Below are positions 8,336 to 17,813 of a DNA stretch of 64,000 nucleotides, in pieces. The stretch comes from Paraburkholderia sp. ZP32-5 (GTDB lineage: Bacteria; Pseudomonadota; Gammaproteobacteria; Burkholderiales; Burkholderiaceae): contig NZ_JAJEJP010000001.1 of assembly GCF_021390495.1 (NCBI RefSeq), positions 2,356,001-2,420,000 on the forward strand, in the 5' to 3' direction. Under the pieces are notes generated by a model that saw nothing but the letters and a program-made list of their open reading frames with translations, was not told the DNA's origin and made no database searches. The translations under genes and the position numbers were made by a program. Position 1 is the first letter of the stretch, and every line of letters starts with the position of its first letter.

Positions 8336-9490
8336 TTACTGGCGCGGCGCGCCGCGCGGCGTCTGCAGAACGTCGATGAAAGCCGACAGATCGGCATCGG
8401 CCAGGCCCATCGCGGCGCCAAGACGCAGCAACTGCTGAACCGTCGACGCGACCGGCATCGGCGTGCCGGTTTCATACGCGGTCGCCGCGACCGTGTCGAC
8501 ATCCTTCTGGAACGTGCGCAGCGCGCCGATCGGCGCGAGGCCGTCTTGCGTCATACGCGGCACGAAGGTTTGCAGCAGCACGGAGTCGGCCCAGCCGCCG
8601 GCGAGCGCGTCGGTAAGCTTCGCGGCGTCGATACCGCTGCGCCGCGCGAGGCTCACCGCCTCGGCGATCGCCGCGACGGTCGCGGTGACGATCGCCTGAT
8701 TGCAGAGTTTCGCGGTCTGCCCGGCGCCGACCTCGCCCATATGCGTGACGCGCGCCGAATAGGCATCGAGCAAGGGGCGTACCGCGGCGACACCGGCGGC
8801 CGGGCCGCCGGCCATGATCGCCAGCGTGCCGGCCTGCGCACCGGCCACGCCGCCCGACACGGGCGCGTCGATCCAGCCGATTGGCGCGGGATTGGCCGCG
8901 GCGGCGGCGGCGCCGTCGCCGGGTTCGGTGCCTGCCGCCGTTCCCGTGCCCGTTCCCAGTTCCGCGCCTGCGGTGGGTTCAGCCGATACACCGCTTCCCG
9001 CGCTTGCTTCCGCTCGGGTTTGTGCGCCGGCTTCGCCTCCCACGCCCCCTACGGCCCCGCTGTCCGTGCCGGATCTCGCGGCCGTATCGATCCCGCCGCC
9101 AACCGCCGCCGTCTCAAGCGGCACCCCTTCATTGCCCGGCTGCCCATACGCCGCCACCCGCCGCGCCAGCTCGCGCGTCGCCGCCGGCGGAATGCTCGAA
9201 TGATCGACGATCCAGCGCACCCGGCGCGGCAGCGCCGGATCGCCGTCGAGCAGCCCCGCCGCGCCGAATACGGTCTGCTCGACCGCCGCCGCGTCCGCGA
9301 CGCACAGCAGCACGACTTCGCAGCGCGCGGTCAGCTCGCGCGGCGTATCGACGACCTGCGCGCCGTCGGCCCGCAACGCGTCGGCCTTCGCCCGCGTGCG
9401 GTTCCACACATGCACGGTGTGCCCCGCGCGCAGCAGATGCCGGATCATCGGCGAGCCCATCAGACCGGGACCGCAAAAACCAATTTCCAC
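8336..9490 (-). CDS. 3-hydroxyisobutyrate dehydrogenase-like NAD(P) reductase with a low-complexity insertion
   Basis: A cytoplasmic beta-hydroxyacid dehydrogenase of the GarR/MmsB superfamily, 384 aa against a usual 290-300. The Rossmann start MEIGFCGPGLMGSPMIRHLL, the DHSSIPPAATRELA segment, the substrate motif DAPVSGGVAGAQAGTLAIM and the catalytic Lys at about 261 (GAGQTAKLCNQ) are all intact. The extra length is one block at residues about 117-203, rich in Ala, Gly, Thr and Ser. It is inserted between the end of the nucleotide domain's helix and the GWIDAPVSGG strand. The substrate is not certain; 2-hydroxy-3-oxopropionate (tartronate semialdehyde) would fit the glyoxylate made by the nearby purine pathway, but that is inference. 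Confidence 0.88.
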   Translation of the reverse strand: MEIGFCGPGLMGSPMIRHLLRAGHTVHVWNRTRAKADALRADGAQVVDTPRELTARCEVVLLCVADAAAVEQTVFGAAGLLDGDPALPRRVRWIVDHSSIPPAATRELARRVAAYGQPGNEGVPLETAAVGGGIDTAARSGTDSGAVGGVGGEAGAQTRAEASAGSGVSAEPTAGAELGTGTGTAAGTEPGDGAAAAAANPAPIGWIDAPVSGGVAGAQAGTLAIMAGGPAAGVAAVRPLLDAYSARVTHMGEVGAGQTAKLCNQAIVTATVAAIAEAVSLARRSGIDAAKLTDALAGGWADSVLLQTFVPRMTQDGLAPIGALRTFQKDVDTVAATAYETGTPMPVASTVQQLLRLGAAMGLADADLSAFIDVLQTPRGAPRQ

Positions 9491-9750
9491 GTTGAAACCT
9501 CGTCGCTAACGCATTGAATAATCCATCGAGCGGACATGATAACGGCCGCGCACCGCATCAAAACGCCGGGCATGCGGCGTGCGGCATTCCGATTCCGGCG
9601 AGCGTATGTGACGTGCCGTGCATTCGATCGCCGACAGACACGAACCGTTGCCTATACTTTTTTTGAAAGCGCGCCTGTCATCCGTGCTTAACACTCGCGC
9701 TTTTCCGAACGGCGTTTTTCGACCCACGGCGCAGATCAAGGAGAACATCC

Positions 9751-9960
9751 ATGTCAGACCACGTTTACAAGAAGATCGAACTGACCGGCTCGTCGACGAA
9801 ATCGATCGACGATGCGATCAGCACCGCGATTGCCAAAGCGTCGGCGACGCTGCGCAATCTGCACTGGTTCGAAGTCACGGAAACGCGCGGCCAGATCGAG
9901 GACGGCAAGGTCGCGTACTGGCAGGTCACGCTCAAGGTCGGTCTGCGAATCGAGGATTAG
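9751..9960 (+). CDS. Dodecin flavin-binding protein
   Basis: A 69-residue dodecin, a small hollow-sphere dodecamer that stores flavins or related cofactors. AAGGAG lies 7-8 nt before the ATG. The sequence starts [20 protein letters not shown] and holds the family core [20 protein letters not shown] with the flavin-stacking Trp, ending in [13 protein letters not shown]. Length and residue order are those of the family. It stands alone, with a divergent reductase upstream. Confidence 0.95.
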   Translation: MSDHVYKKIELTGSSTKSIDDAISTAIAKASATLRNLHWFEVTETRGQIEDGKVAYWQVTLKVGLRIED

Positions 9961-10101
9961 GCGACAGGTTACGCCATGAATTAAGCAGAGGATTGACCAG
10001 CGGCGTTGCAGCGTCGTGACATTGCGGCGATCCGCCGTACCGCAACATCGCGAGCGCGCACAAACGCACACGAATGCACGCGCACGCACGCGAACGAAAA
10101 A

Positions 10102-10133
10102 AAGCTGCGTTCAGTTCACGCTGAACGCAGCTT
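10102..10133 (-). terminator. Rho-independent terminator of the BMP importer operon
   Basis: Perfect 13-bp arms AAGCTGCGTTCAG (10102-10114) and CTGAACGCAGCTT (10121-10133) with a 6-nt loop; on the minus strand the stem is followed by seven T. It lies 50 bases past the stop of the last gene of the operon. Confidence 0.92.
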
Positions 10134-10179
10134 CTTTCAACCGCGAGCGAACACCGGCATCCGCCCCCTGCTTCGCGCC

Positions 10180-11277
10180 TTACTTCGGCAACGAGCCGTC
10201 CACCCCTTCGACATACCAGTTCAGACGCTGCAACTCCGGATCGCTCAGCGTCTTGCCTTCCGGCACCTTGACCGTGCCCGACTGGTCCTTGATCGGCCCG
10301 GTAAACACATCGCGCTTGCCGCTCGCGATCAAATCGCGCTGTGCCGCGACCTGTTTCTGTCCATCGGCCGGAATCACCGACGTATTCAGATCCTCGAGGT
10401 TGACTGCCTTCTGCGGCAAGCCCCACCACACCGGATCGTTCTTCCACTTGCCGTCGAGCACCTGCTGGATCACCGCGCTGTAGTACACGCCCCAGTGCCC
10501 GACTACCGAACCGAGATGCGCGTCGGGACCGAACTTCTTCATATCCGAATCCCAGCCGAACGCGTGCACGTGTTTCTCCGACGCGGTCGCAAGCGTCGCG
10601 CTCGAATCGGTGTTCTGCAGCAGCACGTCGGCGCCCTGGCCGATCAGGGTTTCGGCCGCCTGCTTTTCCTTGCCCGGATCGAACCAGCTATTGATCCAGA
10701 TCACCTTCGTATGCACCTTCGGATTCACCGAACGCGCGCCGAGCGTGAATGCATTGATGTTGCGCACCACTTCCGGAATCGGCACCGACGCGACGAAGCC
10801 GAGCGTATTGCTCTTCGTCACGTAGCCGGCCGCGACGCCGGCCAGATACGCGCCCTGATACATGCGCACGTCGTAGGTGCCGAAATTCGGCGCCTTCTTG
10901 TAGCCGGTCGCATGCAGGAACACGGTATCGGGGAAATCCTTCGCAACCTTCAACTGGAAATCCTGGAAGCCGAAGCTCGTGCCGAAGATGATCTTGTTGC
11001 CCTTGTTCGCGAGATCGCGGAACACGCGTTCCGAGTCCGCCGATTCCGGCACGTTCTCGACCCGCGTGATCTTGATCTTGTTGCCGAACTTCGCTTCGGC
11101 TTCCTTCGAACCCTGGTCGTGCGCGAAGGTCCAGCCGGCATCGCCCGGATTGCCGAGATAGACGAACGCGACGCCCGGCACATCGGCGGCGCGAGCGGTT
11201 TGCGCGAACGGCGCGGCGCTCAACGCGAGCGAGGCCGCGCTCCACGCAAAAGCGGTCAGCAGATTTCTTCTCTTCAT
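10180..11277 (-). CDS. BMP family nucleoside/purine-binding periplasmic protein
   Basis: The periplasmic binding component of a BMP (basic membrane protein)-type ABC importer, a family that carries nucleosides and purines. The start is the ATG at 11277 (MKRRNLLTAFAW), preceded by AGGGGAACCCC; an upstream in-frame start has no leader-like sequence. It is 365 aa with a signal peptide ending near ARAAD. Family segments include VAFVYLGNPGDAGWTFAHDQG, NKIIFGTSFGFQDF and GAYLAGVAAGYVTKS. It is the last gene of a four-gene operon (ATPase, permease, permease, binding protein). The neighbouring purine catabolic genes suggest a purine ligand such as urate, xanthine, hypoxanthine or a nucleoside. Confidence 0.92.
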   Translation of the reverse strand: MKRRNLLTAFAWSAASLALSAAPFAQTARAADVPGVAFVYLGNPGDAGWTFAHDQGSKEAEAKFGNKIKITRVENVPESADSERVFRDLANKGNKIIFGTSFGFQDFQLKVAKDFPDTVFLHATGYKKAPNFGTYDVRMYQGAYLAGVAAGYVTKSNTLGFVASVPIPEVVRNINAFTLGARSVNPKVHTKVIWINSWFDPGKEKQAAETLIGQGADVLLQNTDSSATLATASEKHVHAFGWDSDMKKFGPDAHLGSVVGHWGVYYSAVIQQVLDGKWKNDPVWWGLPQKAVNLEDLNTSVIPADGQKQVAAQRDLIASGKRDVFTGPIKDQSGTVKVPEGKTLSDPELQRLNWYVEGVDGSLPK

Positions 11278-11347
11278 GGGGTTCCCCTGTCGTGTTGAGC
11301 GAATCGTGATAAGCGAATAAATAACGCGCCGCAATCGGGCTGCTTTA

Positions 11348-12277
11348 TCAGCCCGCGGAGAAAAACGGCTTGCCGAGCGATGCGGGCGCATTCAACCGGA
11401 TCGTGTTCGGATTGCGCGAGATCAGCGCGAGCACGACGATCGTCGCGACATACGGCAGCATCGCGAGGAACTGCGTCGGCACCGGCACGCCGATCGCCTG
11501 CGCGTAAAACTGCAGCCCGGTCACGGCGCCGAACAGCAGCGAGCCGATCAGCAGACGCCCGGGGCGCCACGTCGCGAACACGACGAGCGCGAGCGCGATC
11601 CAGCCGCGGCCCGAAGTCAGGTTCTCCTGCCACAGGTGCAGATTGACGATCGAATAGTAGCCACCCGCGAGCCCCGCCATGCCGCCACCGAACGCGACCG
11701 CGCCATAGCGCACGCCGATCACCGGAAAGCCGACCGAATGCGCGACCTGCGGCGATTCGCCGACCGAACGCAGCACCAGCCCCGCGCGCGTGCGATACAG
11801 GAACCAGCCGATCGCGGCGAACATCAGGAACGCCAGGTAGTCGAGCGGCGTCAGCGTAAACAGCGCGGGGCCAAGCACCGGAATCTTCGACAACCCCGGA
11901 ATGGTCCACGTGTCGATCGTCGCGCCCACCGCGGCCGACGTGTACGGCTTGCCGACATACGCCGACAGCCCGATGCCGAAGATCGTCAACGACAGCCCGG
12001 TCGCAACCTGGTTGGCGAGCATCGTCAGCGTGAGGAACGCGAACAGCAGCGACATCGCGAGCCCGGCGCCGATCGCGGCAAGCACGCCGAGCCACGGGCT
12101 GCCGGTGATCGCGGTGACCGCGTAGCCGCTCACGGCGCCCATCAGCATCATCCCTTCGACGCCGAGATTGAGCACGCCCGACTTTTCGGCGACGAGTTCG
12201 CCCGCGCCCGCGAACATCAGCGGGATCGACGCGGTGATGGCGCTCGACGTGAGCGCGCTGGCTTGCTGGATATCCAT
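11348..12277 (-). CDS. ABC transporter permease (BMP importer, subunit 2)
   Basis: One of two inner-membrane permeases of the BMP-type importer, 309 aa. It starts [21 protein letters not shown], and the segment [20 protein letters not shown] is the characteristic cytoplasmic coupling motif of the branched-chain/nucleoside permease family. About eight hydrophobic segments are visible. It lies 27 bases downstream of the first permease and 70 bases upstream of the binding-protein gene. Confidence 0.92.
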   Translation of the reverse strand: MDIQQASALTSSAITASIPLMFAGAGELVAEKSGVLNLGVEGMMLMGAVSGYAVTAITGSPWLGVLAAIGAGLAMSLLFAFLTLTMLANQVATGLSLTIFGIGLSAYVGKPYTSAAVGATIDTWTIPGLSKIPVLGPALFTLTPLDYLAFLMFAAIGWFLYRTRAGLVLRSVGESPQVAHSVGFPVIGVRYGAVAFGGGMAGLAGGYYSIVNLHLWQENLTSGRGWIALALVVFATWRPGRLLIGSLLFGAVTGLQFYAQAIGVPVPTQFLAMLPYVATIVVLALISRNPNTIRLNAPASLGKPFFSAG

Positions 12278-12304
12278 GGGTAGCCGTTGAGCGGATGAGC
12301 GGGC

Positions 12305-13411
12305 TTAATGAACCGTGGCGGCCGTCGAGCGGCGCCGCACGCGATAGTTGACGAACAGGTCGGCGCCGAGCAGGCAGAACAGCAGCAGCCCCTGAAACAC
12401 GCCAGAGAGCGCCTGCGGTAATTGCATCGACGTTTGCACCGCTTCGCCGCCGAGATACAGCAAGGCCATCAACAGACTCGCGAGCACGATGCCCAGCGGA
12501 TGCAACCGGCCGACGAACACAACGATGATCGCGGTGAAGCCATAACCCGGCGACCACGTCGCCTGCAACTGGCCGATCGGACCGGCGATCTCGCCCATGC
12601 CGGCGAGGCCCGCGAGGCCGCCGCTGATCAAGAGCGAAGTCCAGATCGTTTTCTTGTCCGAAAAGCCCGCGTAGCGCGCGGCGAGCGGCGCGAGTCCGCC
12701 CACATTCATGCGGAAGCCCGCGAAACTCTTGCGCATGAACAGCCACACGAGCGGAATCGCGATCAGCGTGACGAAGATCGATGCGTTCAGGCGCGTGCCG
12801 CGCAGCCACTTCCAGTGCCAGTCGCCGTATAGCGTCGGATAAAGCGCATCGCCGCTGAACATCTCCGATAGCGGGAAATTCATCCCCTGCGGATCGCGCC
12901 ACGGGCCGCTCACCAGATAGATCAGCAACTGCGTCGCGACGTAGGTCAGCATCAGGCTCACGAGAATTTCGTTGGTGTTGAAACGGCTCTTCAGCAATGC
13001 GGGAATCGCGGCCCACGCCATGCCGCCCGCGATGCCGGCCGCCATCATCGTCGGCAGGATCCACCAGCCGCTCGCCTGATCGAAGTAGATCGCGACGCCG
13101 CTTGCCGCGATGCCGCCGAGCAGCATCTGCCCTTCCGCGCCGATGTTCCATACGTTCGCGCGATAACCGATCGCGAGACCGAGGCCGATCAGGCACAGCG
13201 GCGACGCTTTCAGCAGCAGCTCCGACCAGCCGTTGATGCTCGACAGCGGCTCGATAAAGAACGCATGCATCGCCTGCAACGGATCGCGGCCGACGAGGCC
13301 GAAGATCAGAAAGCCGATCGCGAGTGTGAGCAGCGCGGCGATCAACGGCACCGCGAGTTGCATCGCGCGCGATGGCGCGGTGCGAGCTTCGAGTCGATAG
13401 GCAGGCATCAT
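12305..13411 (-). CDS. ABC transporter permease (BMP importer, subunit 1)
   Basis: The larger permease of the BMP-type importer, 368 aa from the ATG at 13411 (MMPAYRLEAR). A start 16 codons earlier exists but gives a hydrophilic, unconserved leader. The segment SPLCLIGLGLAIGYRANVWN and the following IGAEGQMLLGGIAASG form the coupling motif of this family. About ten transmembrane segments are present, and a positively charged tail (YRVRRRS) ends the protein. It follows the ATPase gene by about 90 bases. Confidence 0.92.
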   Translation of the reverse strand: MMPAYRLEARTAPSRAMQLAVPLIAALLTLAIGFLIFGLVGRDPLQAMHAFFIEPLSSINGWSELLLKASPLCLIGLGLAIGYRANVWNIGAEGQMLLGGIAASGVAIYFDQASGWWILPTMMAAGIAGGMAWAAIPALLKSRFNTNEILVSLMLTYVATQLLIYLVSGPWRDPQGMNFPLSEMFSGDALYPTLYGDWHWKWLRGTRLNASIFVTLIAIPLVWLFMRKSFAGFRMNVGGLAPLAARYAGFSDKKTIWTSLLISGGLAGLAGMGEIAGPIGQLQATWSPGYGFTAIIVVFVGRLHPLGIVLASLLMALLYLGGEAVQTSMQLPQALSGVFQGLLLFCLLGADLFVNYRVRRRSTAATVH

Positions 13412-13504
13412 CAGTGGCTTCGGATGGTTCGTATCGTGTTGTTCAGGGTTCCGGAGCATGCACGCGCATGGCGAGCCGGCTTATAGCGGGCATCGCGATG
13501 CGCA

Positions 13505-15115
13505 TCACGCATGCGCCGGCTGATCCGCCGCGGGCGCCGCGCCCTCGCGGTCGCCGAAGAGGCCGGCCATCCAGCGGCCGATTTCCTCCGCATTGGTCGC
13601 GCCGGTCGCCCGCACTGGCGACAGCCGCCCGCCCGCGAGCACCGCGAGGCGATCGCAGATATCGAACAGTTCTTCGAGCTCCTCGGAGATCACCAGAATC
13701 GCGACGCCGCGCGCGGACAGATCGAGTAGCTGCTGACGGATGAACGCCGCCGCGCCGACGTCGACGCCCCACGTCGGCTGCGCGACGACCAGTACCTTCG
13801 GTGTCTGCAGAATCTCGCGGCCCATGATGTACTTCTGTAGATTGCCGCCCGACAGACTTTGCGCGAGCGCTTCGGGGCCGCCGCAGCGCACGTCGAACGC
13901 ATCGATACAGCGCTTTGCGAACGCGCGCATCGCGCCCGCCTTGATCCAACCCGAGCTGACCATGCCGTGCCGGTGCGCGGTCAGCAGCGCGTTGTCCGCG
14001 AGGCTCATCGCCGGCACCGCGCCGCGGCCAAGACGTTCCTCCGGCACGAAGCCGAAGCCGAGCGCGCGTCGGCCGCCGGCACTGAGCCGCGCGGCCGGCT
14101 TACCGCAAATCGTGATCGCGTCGGCGCGCAGATGGCGTTTTTCGCCGCGCTTTTCACCTCGTTTTTCACCCGACAGCGCGGCCAGCAACTCCGCCTGGCC
14201 ATTGCCCGACACGCCGGCGATGCCGAAGATCTCGCCCGCATGCACGCTGAACGACACGTCGCGCAACGACGTACCGAACGGATCGTCGCTCGTCACCGAC
14301 AACTGCTTCACGTCGAGCAGCACCGCACCCGGCTTATGCTCGCGGCGCATGTAGTCGGGCAGCGAATGACCGACCATCAACTGCGCGAGCGACGCATGCG
14401 TCTCGCTCTTCGGTTTCACGTGCCCGGTTACGCGGCCGCCGCGCATCACGGTCGCGGTGTCGCACAACTCCTGAATTTCGTCGAGCTTGTGGCTGATGTA
14501 CAGAATGCTGCAGCCTTCGGCCGCGAGCCGGCGCAGTGTCGTGAAGAGCTTTCGAACCGCCTGCGGGGTCAGCACCGAGGTCGGTTCGTCCATGATCAAC
14601 AGACGCGGATTCTGCAGCAGGCAGCGCACGATTTCGACGCGCTGCCGCTCGCCGACGGTCAGGCTATGCACGTGGCGCTGCGGATCGATGTCGAGGCCGT
14701 AGTCGGCCGATACTTCGCGGATACGTTTGGCCAGCGCCTTCAGATCGAACGGTTCGTCGAGCGCGAGCGCGATGTTTTCGCCAACCGTCAACGTCTCGAA
14801 CAGCGAGAAGTGCTGGAACACCATACCGATGCCGAGCTTGCGCGCGGCCGCCGGACTGGCGATCTCGACCGCCTCGCCCTCCCAACGGATCTCGCCGGCA
14901 TCAGGTCGCACCGCGCCGTAGATGACCTTCATCAACGTGCTCTTGCCCGCGCCGTTCTCGCCGAGTACCGCGTGAATTTCGCCGGGCGCGACGATCAGCG
15001 TGACGTCATCGTTCGCGCGCACGGCCGGGTATTGTTTGCTGATACCCGCGAGCGCAAGCCGGGGTACTACGCCACCGGTAGTTGGCGCGCCATCGTTATG
15101 TGCAGAGTCGCTCAT
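13505..15115 (-). CDS. Double-domain ABC ATPase of the BMP-type nucleoside/purine importer
   Basis: A 536-residue fused ATPase with two ABC modules, the architecture of sugar/nucleoside importers (RbsA/NupO type). The first module has GENGAGKSTLMKVIYGA and, after the signature, LTVGERQRVEIVRCL and IMDEPTSVLTP. The second has a degenerate Walker A (GVSGNGQAELLAALSG), which is normal for this family, and LSGGNLQKYIMGREI. A short charged repeat, EKRGEKRGEKR, lies in a loop after the second Walker A. It is the first gene of the operon and is divergent from the LysR gene at 15376. Confidence 0.93.
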   Translation of the reverse strand: MSDSAHNDGAPTTGGVVPRLALAGISKQYPAVRANDDVTLIVAPGEIHAVLGENGAGKSTLMKVIYGAVRPDAGEIRWEGEAVEIASPAAARKLGIGMVFQHFSLFETLTVGENIALALDEPFDLKALAKRIREVSADYGLDIDPQRHVHSLTVGERQRVEIVRCLLQNPRLLIMDEPTSVLTPQAVRKLFTTLRRLAAEGCSILYISHKLDEIQELCDTATVMRGGRVTGHVKPKSETHASLAQLMVGHSLPDYMRREHKPGAVLLDVKQLSVTSDDPFGTSLRDVSFSVHAGEIFGIAGVSGNGQAELLAALSGEKRGEKRGEKRHLRADAITICGKPAARLSAGGRRALGFGFVPEERLGRGAVPAMSLADNALLTAHRHGMVSSGWIKAGAMRAFAKRCIDAFDVRCGGPEALAQSLSGGNLQKYIMGREILQTPKVLVVAQPTWGVDVGAAAFIRQQLLDLSARGVAILVISEELEELFDICDRLAVLAGGRLSPVRATGATNAEEIGRWMAGLFGDREGAAPAADQPAHA

Positions 15116-15312
15116 GTCATTCCGTAGTGCATTCGTGACGCCAGTTGCCGCCTGGTTGCCGCATGTTCATCCACCATGTCGGCGAACGATCCGTCACCAC
15201 AACCGGATGACAATACCCAATTCGCCCCACCCAGTCGAGCCGACAAAATTCCCGCAAACCCGCGCCGCATCAAGCGTTGCGGGTATGCCACCCTTGACGC
15301 CGTTTTTCGGCC

Positions 15313-15328
15313 ATATTAAAACGCATAT
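15313..15328. promoter_or_regulatory. Candidate LysR operator between the importer operon and its LysR gene
   Basis: The AT-rich imperfect dyad ATATTAAAACGCATAT lies 48 bases before the LysR start, in a divergent intergenic region otherwise poor in A and T. LysR proteins commonly bind T-N11-A type dyads upstream of their own gene and the divergent target. Position supports it; the match is weak. Confidence 0.3.
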
Positions 15329-15375
15329 ACCCCCACGCCCACTCGATCAGCCAGCACATATATTTCGGAGAGTCC

Positions 15376-16308
15376 ATGAGCCAGCAACGCGAGGCGATCG
15401 ACACGTACCTGCTGCGCGTGTTGCATACCCTGTTGATGGAGCGCAGCGTCACCCGCGCCGCCGTCAAACTGAACCAGTCCCAACCCGCGATCAGCGCGGC
15501 CCTGCGCCGTCTGCGCGACATCACCGGCGACCCGCTGCTGGTGCGCGGCAAGTCCGGCATGGTGCCGACCGAGTACGGCATGCGCCTGCTCGAACCGGTG
15601 CAGAACGCACTGCGCGAAATCGAGCGCATCAGGTTCCAGCAGCACAACTTCGATCCGGCCACGTCGATCCGCTGTTACCGGATCGGCTGTCCCGACTATC
15701 TGAACGTACTGTTCGTGCCGACGGTGGTCGAACGCTTTCGTCAGGCCGCGCCGAACGCGACGCTCGAATTTCATTCGCTTGGCCCGGCGTTCGACTACGA
15801 ACTCGCGCTCGAGGACGGCAAGCTCGACATCGTCGTCGGCAACTGGCCGGAGCCGCCCGAGCAGCTGCATCTGTCGAATCTGTTCGTCGACCAGATCGTC
15901 TGCCTGATGAGCAACACGCATCCGTTCGCCAAACGCGGCGGGCTGACGCTCGACCAGTACCTGAACGCGCCGCATCTCGCGCCGACGCCGTACTCGGTCG
16001 GCCAGCGTGGTGCGATCGATGTTCATCTCGCGCGCGAGCGGTTGAAGCGCCATGTGGTCGTCACGTTGCCGTACTTCAATCTGGCGCCGTACGTGCTGAT
16101 CAAGTCCGACCTGATCTTCACGACGACGCGCCTCTTTGCCGATTACTACGCGAAGTTCCTGCCGCTCACCGTGGTGCCCGCGCCGCTCGATTTTCCGCCG
16201 ATGCAGTACTACCAGCTATGGCACGAGCGCGTGCATTACTCCGACGAAGTGCGCTGGCTGCGCGGACTGGTCGCCGAGGCGACTAAAACGTTGATCGATA
16301 AACCTTGA
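15376..16308 (+). CDS. LysR family transcriptional regulator (purine importer region)
   Basis: A 310-residue LysR regulator. The winged helix-turn-helix is at residues about 8-66, with SVTRAAVKLNQSQPAISAAL as the recognition region and DPLLVRGKSGMVPTEYG as the wing. The C-terminal part is a periplasmic-binding-like effector domain with the PDYLNVLFVPTVVERFR start typical of the NodD/PcpR branch. It is transcribed away from the BMP importer operon, so that operon is the likely target. The amidohydrolase gene that follows is on the opposite strand and convergent. Confidence 0.9.
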   Translation: MSQQREAIDTYLLRVLHTLLMERSVTRAAVKLNQSQPAISAALRRLRDITGDPLLVRGKSGMVPTEYGMRLLEPVQNALREIERIRFQQHNFDPATSIRCYRIGCPDYLNVLFVPTVVERFRQAAPNATLEFHSLGPAFDYELALEDGKLDIVVGNWPEPPEQLHLSNLFVDQIVCLMSNTHPFAKRGGLTLDQYLNAPHLAPTPYSVGQRGAIDVHLARERLKRHVVVTLPYFNLAPYVLIKSDLIFTTTRLFADYYAKFLPLTVVPAPLDFPPMQYYQLWHERVHYSDEVRWLRGLVAEATKTLIDKP

Positions 16309-16415
16309 TGCCGCTTGCGGCGCGGGCGGCGTTCGCGCGATGTTGTGTTGTCTGTCGTGTGAATGCCTACCGCGCCGCGTGGATTTTTCTGACGTTTTTT
16401 CCGCCGCTTTCCCTC

Positions 16416-17813
16416 CTACACCGCCGCCTCGTACAGCACCCGCGCGAGCCGGTTATGCCGCTCGATCACCGGCCCGAGTTCGAGCGTCGTCAACTGCCCA
16501 TCCCGCACGACCACCTTGCCGTCGATCACGCTATGGCTCACCTGCGACGGCGCGCAGAACACCAGCGCCGCCACCGGATCGTGCAGCGCGCCCGCAAACA
16601 TCGGCTGATTCAGATCGAACGCGACGAAGTCCGCGGCCATGCCGGGCGCGAGCGCGCCGATGTCGTCGCGGTTGAGCACGCGCGCGCCGCCCAACGTCGC
16701 GATTTCGAGCGCGTCGCGCGCGCTCATCGCATCGGGACCGAAACCGACGCGCTGCAATAGCAGCGCCTGGCGCACCTCGGCGATCATCTGCGCGCCGTCG
16801 TTCGACGCCGAACCATCGACGCCGAGGCCCACCGGCACACCCGCGAGCCGCATCCGTTTGACCCGCGCGATGCCCGACGCGAGCCGCATGTTCGAGCACG
16901 GACAATGCGCGACACCCGTGCCGGTGCGCGCGAACAGTTCGATGCCGGCGTCATCGAGTTGCACGCAGTGCGCATGCCAGACGTCGCGGCCGACCCAGCC
17001 GAGATCCTGCGCATACTGCGCGGGCGTCATGCCGAATTTCTCGCGGCTGTAGGCGACGTCGTTCAGGTTCTCCGCCAGATGCGTATGCATCGATACGCCG
17101 AATTCGCGCGCCATCAGCGCCGATTCGCGCATCAGATCGCGGCTCACCGAAAACGGCGAACACGGTGCGACGACCACGCGCAGCATCGCGTAACGTCCGT
17201 CGTCGTGATACGTCTCGATCAAACGCTGCGTGTCCGTCAGGATGTCCGCCTCGCGCTCGACCACCGAATCGGGCGGCAGGCCGCCATCCTTGCGGCCGAC
17301 GCTCATGCTGCCACGCGCCGCGTGAAAGCGCATGCCGATACGGCGCGCCGCCGCGATGCTGTCGTCGAGCCGGCTGCCGTTCGGATAGATATACAGATGA
17401 TCGCTCGACGTCGTGCAACCGGACAGCAGCAGCTCGGCCATTGCCGTCAGCGTCGATACTTCGATCATGTCCGGCGTGAGGTTCGCCCACACCTTGTAAA
17501 GACTCGTGAGCCAGCCGAACAGCTCGGCGTTCTGCGCGGCGGGAATCGCGCGCGTGAGGCTCTGATACATATGGTGATGCGTGTTGACGAGGCCCGGTAT
17601 CACCAGATGGCCGCGCAGGTCGAGCACTTCATCGGCGCTGGCTGGCAACTGTGCGGTCGTGCCAACCGCGACGATGCGGTTGTCCTCGATATATAAGGCG
17701 CCGTCGCGTATCTCGCGCCGCTCGCCGTCCATCGTGACCAGCACGTCCGCGTGCCTGACCAGCATCGTCCTGCCGGGCTGGTTTGCCGTCTTCGCTGCTT
17801 CGTTCATCGTCAT
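16416..17813 (-). CDS. 8-oxoguanine deaminase-like amidohydrolase
   Basis: A zinc amidohydrolase of the cytosine/guanine deaminase subgroup, 465 aa. The start is ATG 17813 (MTMNEAAK), with GGAG seven nt upstream; the long 5' extension of the open frame is not coding-like. Metal and catalytic motifs are visible: LVIPGLVNTHHHMYQSLTR (HxH), MHTHLAEN, WHAHCVQLDD (His) and GLGVDGSASND (Asp). The PGLVNTHHHMYQSLTR to CSPFSVSRDLM layout matches the 8-oxoguanine deaminase/hydroxyatrazine hydrolase group. Deamination of an oxidised purine to urate would feed PuuD encoded nearby. A different purine or triazine substrate is possible. Confidence 0.82.
   Translation of the reverse strand: MTMNEAAKTANQPGRTMLVRHADVLVTMDGERREIRDGALYIEDNRIVAVGTTAQLPASADEVLDLRGHLVIPGLVNTHHHMYQSLTRAIPAAQNAELFGWLTSLYKVWANLTPDMIEVSTLTAMAELLLSGCTTSSDHLYIYPNGSRLDDSIAAARRIGMRFHAARGSMSVGRKDGGLPPDSVVEREADILTDTQRLIETYHDDGRYAMLRVVVAPCSPFSVSRDLMRESALMAREFGVSMHTHLAENLNDVAYSREKFGMTPAQYAQDLGWVGRDVWHAHCVQLDDAGIELFARTGTGVAHCPCSNMRLASGIARVKRMRLAGVPVGLGVDGSASNDGAQMIAEVRQALLLQRVGFGPDAMSARDALEIATLGGARVLNRDDIGALAPGMAADFVAFDLNQPMFAGALHDPVAALVFCAPSQVSHSVIDGKVVVRDGQLTTLELGPVIERHNRLARVLYEAAV

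Noticed and set aside
10060..10100. Run of CGCACGCACGCGAACG-like units considered as a repeat array
   Set aside because: Short degenerate simple sequence without spacer structure; not CRISPR and too irregular for a tandem-repeat call.
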